Shown in pieces: positions 59,625-64,000 of a stretch of 64,000 nt of DNA. The stretch is from contig JAOVFP010000001.1 of the NCBI GenBank assembly GCA_025738555.1, positions 8,494,001-8,558,000 of the forward strand, in the 5' to 3' direction. The notes under the pieces are model-generated. The model was not told the origin of the DNA. It was given only the letters and a program-made list of their open reading frames with translations, and did not search any database. Both the position numbers and the translations under genes were made by a program. The stretch is from Cyathus striatus. Lineage: Eukaryota > Basidiomycota > Agaricomycetes > Agaricales > Nidulariaceae. Position 1 is the stretch's first letter; each line of letters opens with the position of its first letter.

Positions 59625-59708
59625 TTAGAGTTTTGCACTACCACCAGTCTCAAGGAAGTGTTTCTCTGCTTCATTAAAGTTGATCACACTTCAAATGGCA
59701 TTGAGATA
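59625..59708 (-). pseudogene. Superoxide dismutase last-exon fragment, second copy
   Basis: 28 codons reading YLNAI-stop-SVINFNEAEK and then HFLETGGSAKL before the natural stop at 59625. The internal TGA (59691-59693) stands where the main copy has TGG. An intron acceptor precedes it, but no upstream SOD exon is present. Its tail is longer than that of the main copy (NEAEKHFLETGG against DDFLDAGG), so it comes from another SOD gene or preserves the older ending. The downstream sequence resembles that beyond the SOD gene without the PIF-like MITE. Confidence 0.7.
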
Positions 59709-59719
59709 TTATGAATTAA

Positions 59720-60084
59720 CTAGTAGAATTGAAGGGATAGATGATGAATGTGTAGTACTTAACACACATGTTAGTAATTTGTATGTAAGAAAGCTCCAAC
59801 CATGCTCGACATCAGAAAAAAGACAATGGAATGTAGTACTATGTGGTCCACATAGCAGCCATAGCCACCATGGGAAAGTCCCTGTTTGATAGCCCTGTAT
59901 AGCTCACACTTCACTTGTGGTAGCCTGTGATAGCTCAATGTAGCATCATGTGATCACTATGTGGAACACTGTAGCAGTAAGTGAATACAATATATGCAAT
60001 GAAGGCAACCAATCTATCTGAACTACATAGTGTATATGGGCTTTATACTTAAAAGACCATTATGACAATTACCATCCCCATATA
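59720..60084. other. Intergenic, no gene seen
   Basis: AT-rich sequence with a local repeat of TAGCTCA/TGTAGC phrases around 59,890-59,975. Ends in CCTCCACT, the left target site of the next element. Confidence 0.4.
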
Positions 60085-60092
60085 CCTCCACT

Positions 60093-60790
60093 TAGTGTTG
60101 CCATGATTTGACTCAAAAACCATGAACTGTACAAGTGGGACTGAAAAAAGCTGAGTTGAGTCGACATTGTTGACTTCCAGTTCTCATGACCTGACTTCCA
60201 GATGAGGTCAACTCAAAGTCAACTTAGTTGCTTTAAGTCACACAAAAAGTCTCGTATATCAGCTTTCCAGTGCAGTCCACCCCATACAGCAGCATGTTCT
60301 GCATATCAAGTCAATATGGTGTATGTTTTAATTGAGGGATAATTTCTATGTGTTCTTAGCTTTAATTATAATGTTTTACAAATAGGGTGCTGTGAATCAT
60401 ATATTTAATTTAGTAACTTATTGGTAGGCGCCCGCCACCAAGTGTACACACACAATGTCAGCCCTGTGTGATAAGCACCTGTATTCCTTCAACTTCCACT
60501 TTCATTTCTCCGCAACAATTGTGACTTTAAACATGAACCATATTACAAGAATCATTGTAAGTTTCTGCATACATGTATAAAATAGGATATATCATTTGTA
60601 TTTTCATTCAGAGTGAGTTTTACTAGTAAAAATCTCAATAACATCTGATTTATATGTAAGTCAATAACTTAGTCGCAAGTCAAGTCAAGTGCATCACTCA
60701 GGCACAACTCAACTCAACCCTTCCGCTGCCAACTCCATAAACCAGTAGAAGTCAAACCAAGTAGAGTGGAGTCAAGCCATGGCAACACTA
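60093..60790. mobile_element. hAT-type MITE with GACTCAA/TTGAGTC arrays
   Basis: Inverted ends TAGTGTTGCCATG, with TTGACTC close behind, and perfect 8-base flanks CCTCCACT (60085-60092, 60791-60798), as expected of hAT elements. Sub-terminal zones repeat AAGTCAA and GACTCAA words in both orientations (60,110-60,240 and 60,660-60,775). The core is AT-rich and non-coding. Confidence 0.85.
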
Positions 60791-60851
60791 CCTCCACTTC
60801 ATTTGCTTTGATTGAAACAATTATCATAAATATGTATAGAATAAAAGCGTA

Positions 60852-61814
60852 CACGTGGCTGGATTAAGTAAGGAGCATTATGTAATCTTTCACACATATT
60901 TATCCTCTGTGTGCACGAAGAATACATGGATTTCATGACATTTCCAATAGTTTACTCCCATAAAAATTTATGTGTGTACAGTTATGACTGTATGGTGTGT
61001 GTATATACAGCTAGAATTATTGTATGTTATGATGAGTCTTTAGTACACCCTACAGAAGTTAAATTATGATTTTTGCATCTCTGTTGGAAACCTGAAGTTG
61101 CATGAAGCCTCAGACAGCAAGGACAATGGCCAAAACTGCGCCAATAGATACTTTATGATGTGTAAAAGTTTACTGGGTTATGTGTAACTCATAAAGTATT
61201 ATATCTATGGTATATTATAGATAGAGAAAAAGAAACCTAATTTATCCAGAGTCAGTAAATTGCTTTTCTTCATTGAAGAGTGGTCTTTCCATGAAAAAAA
61301 GTGACCATATTCAAGCATTTCAGTCTTTTCACACAGAAGACATCTATAATATCATCAAATTTTTGTTTCAAGTACTTTTTGTAGCAATTTTGTAGCATTT
61401 CCCTCTCAAAATGCGCAAATATCATCATATTCACAATCTTTATAAGAGTTAAGCTATGTAGAATCAGACTGAAATACATCTATATTAGCTAGAGACTCTA
61501 CAGAACATCCTCCTGTATTAAATGATAAAAATTTGACCACTGGACTAGCCACTAGAAACTTTGTGGAACTTGAGATTGACAGTAAGCATGTAGAAGTCAT
61601 AGCTGAAAGTATGTGCACTATTCTAAGATGTCTCACAGGATAAACTCATTTAAAATTCAATATATATACTCTATACAACTTTAAATTTAGCTATTGACAT
61701 TTTTTTGTGTGAAATAAACAAGGAACTTATTGAAATTCAAGTATTCTTTGCGCAGATGGAGGAAAAATATGAGCCTAGGATTACATAATGTTCCTTACTT
61801 AATCCAGCCATGTG
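60852..61814. mobile_element. Tc1/mariner-type MITE, 963 bp
   Basis: Inverted ends CACGTGGCTGGATTAAGTAA and the inverse with one change, matching for about 35 bases to CATTATGTAATC and flanked by TA (60850-60851, 61815-61816). No convincing reading frame inside. Confidence 0.85.
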
Positions 61815-61816
61815 TA

Positions 61817-64000
61817 TGTAATATATTATATAGACTATAACAAACTAGTAATGCCTACAATGAAATGATGAAATGACACTCCTGAACTCCCAACTTAATA
61901 CATGACTTATAATCTTAGCCTACATAACATCAATATACATCTATAATGAATTGTTAGAACAGCTCAAAAAAAATCAAATCACTTAGCAGCCAGTGACAAT
62001 ACAGTGTTGTGGTTGAAGCCTCTACCCCCCTTCTACTTCAATATGACCAACAACCCCAACAATTCCTGGATGACCACAACAACCCCCATTACAATCCTAC
62101 ATGCTCCAATGTCCTTCTCAGTCCCAGTGAGCCTTAGTGCTCATTATAGCCTATGGAGCAGACAAGGAAACAGAGTTTGCACTAAGTAAAGCATATGAGT
62201 TGCAAGAGGCATCTAGAATGGAGATGATATGTGCATGTACAGGTGTCAAAGAAAACACATGTGATAAAGCCAATGATCCTGCCTTCATGCTCTTAGTAGA
62301 AGAGTTATAGGGTGGTTGTGGTTGTCAATGTGATAATTTTATTATTGTGTATCTCTGGCAGTAAGCACAGGGTTAGTACCAAAAGCAAAACATGTAATAG
62401 GTACCTGCTGATTACAATAAGAGAATAGTAGAACTTAAAAAAGGAAACTGAGCACAAGCAGACTTCACTGATGTTGGTGGGAGGTTAGAGGAAGTAAGAG
62501 TAAGGAAGAGAGGTACATGCATGAAAAAACCTTCAAGCAAACCTGGAGTGGAGATCAATTGTATCATGTGAGTAATATGTGAGTGGTTGGCTGGAAAAAT
62601 CAACTGACAAGTGTGTGTGCAGCTGAGTGCACTGTTGCATGCCCACCTGGCCCCCTCTTCATGTTTTTCTCCTGCTCATTATAGTTGCATTAGTATTCAT
62701 GTTAATTTTAGTCACAAAATTCTCCATTTCATGTTACATTACTCAGTGCAGTATATATTATAAGTTAGAATAGGTAGTCATTGGTTGTCTAATGTATATG
62801 AATCTATACTTGGCAATTAACTTGGTAGCCAGATCAGTGTTTCAGATTTCCTGATGATGACTTGGTTATGATGAATTGAGAATAAGTGTCAAGATCCTAT
62901 TAGCCACTTGTACCATAGCTACAGCACAGGGTCAAGTAAATATAAGTAGTAAAAAATGTATGCACATACTGAGAAGAAAAAACAATGATAAAGAGGGTAG
63001 AGGGAAATGGACCCAGGACCAGAGGAGTTGACAGAGAGAAGAACTGCAGAGGTCACAAGCACCAATGTACATTTGCATTGGTGCTCGTGACTAGCTCAGG
63101 TAATCTGTAGCACTACTATATCTAGTATTTCAAATTTGCCAGTGCAAGATACCTTGAACTGAAATACATTACCTTGCAATAGGTGGCATTGATTATAACT
63201 AAATTGGATTACAATTTATTATATATATTCATGTACACTACATTGTATTATAAGTGAATTATAAAGGGCTATGTGGGTAGGTAGCAAATGTATAGATTCT
63301 TACACAAACTCACCACACAATCCTGTAATCTATTTAATACTACAACAACTTTAACCAGAATGACACCAACTTATCTGACCAATGGTGTGTGCTATGTAAT
63401 GCTATGACATCTATATAATGTGGTATGGATTGGCTCACATGCAACATCAGCTACCCAGCTTGGTGTATGGTTAGATTACTAGATGGGTATTTCCTGATGG
63501 ATTGAAGGCAGGTCATTGCATGGTTGGAAGGTATATAAGGCTCCTCCCAGGATGTTATGGTAATGCTTAATTAGTATACCATCATATTTCTTCAAAGGTA
63601 TTCAACTACCTATTTACCCTCCTTACAAATTTTAATTCTTTACAGTTATGGAAAACCTCAGATTATGGTAGAAGCTATTAGAACATTCTTGCTTAGTATA
63701 GTAGATACATGAACATTGTAGTTATACTGTAGACACCATATAAAGTCTCAGTATTCAGTACACATGAATATTATCTAATTTTACCTTTAACTCATTTGCC
63801 CATTAGCCAACTCACTCAAAATATGAATATTAGATACTGCAATTGCTATCTAATATTAGTAAGGATACAAGACTCACTCTGTATACAAACTTCTACCATC
63901 TTAAGGTCATCACAATTCACTCTGACCACCACATTGATACTCATTATGCACCTTTGCTAACAAGTATCTCTGGCAGTTACTATTCTATGCACTTAGCTAA
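61817..64000. other. CpG-poor intergenic sequence, no gene seen
   Basis: Short open frames (62004-62189 plus, 62412-62603 minus) lack recognisable features. A TATA-like GGTATATAAGGCTCCTCCC at 63,530-63,548 could be a promoter for a gene beyond the window. A 40-base perfect-looking hairpin is at 63052-63091. Confidence 0.4.
63052..63091. repeat. Hairpin with 16-base stem
   Basis: GTCACAAGCACCAATG, an 8-base loop, then CATTGGTGCTCGTGAC; one mismatched pair (A against C). Confidence 0.75.

Overview
The window looks like chromosomal DNA of a mushroom-forming basidiomycete (Agaricomycetes). The evidence is genes split by many 45-70 bp GT-AG introns with CTAAC-type branch points, a fungal sesquiterpene synthase, a DUF6533-type membrane protein, a GID5/ARMC8-like armadillo gene, and a Tnp2-type CACTA transposon of the kind common in these fungi. 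No rRNA, tRNA or CRISPR was recognised. Very few genes are intact; the window is mainly a nest of DNA transposons around decayed host genes.

Layout. 1-982: 3' part of a sesquiterpene synthase with one premature stop. 1258-1648: unknown decayed gene. 1911-4579: transposon A. 5923-9664: a Mn-superoxide dismutase gene (minus) split by a 1.36 kb insertion and followed directly by nested miniature elements. 10336-11800: histidine acid phosphatase (phytase-like). 11885-12835: fold-back element with a 540 bp palindrome. 13179-14563 and 45104-46924: two truncated copies of one ARMC8-like gene. 15201, 16313 and 35985: three tandem copies of a small MTTS gene, spaced 1.1 kb once insertions are subtracted. 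16929-35450: an 18,522 bp CACTA element with CACTG termini, a TGA target duplication, a Tnp2 transposase, its usual companion gene and at least five other genes. 36014-40127: an element inserted in the intron of the third MTTS gene, itself carrying a nested 3.06 kb DDE_3 transposon. 47752-49140: DUF6533-type gene remains. 52624-54608: transposon B, inserted just before the stop codon of a small conserved gene. 55788-59078: transposon C, built almost wholly of palindromic copies of an 8-mer. 59196-61814: further miniature elements and a second SOD fragment.

Two themes link the regions. First, elements A, B, C and D share a terminus starting GGGC. A and B have 10-bp target duplications. Each fills its ends with arrays of a different short word (GGAACTCGA, GTACCGTGCA, TGAGCGTGA), although A and B share an interior. 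This looks like one poorly described transposon group in which the terminal word is replaced as a set. Second, nearly all premature stops are C-to-T (or G-to-A) changes, and paired copies of the same sequence differ mostly by these transitions, which suggests cytosine methylation with deamination or a RIP-like process acting patchily. Coordinates and reading frames were worked out by eye; no database search was run.
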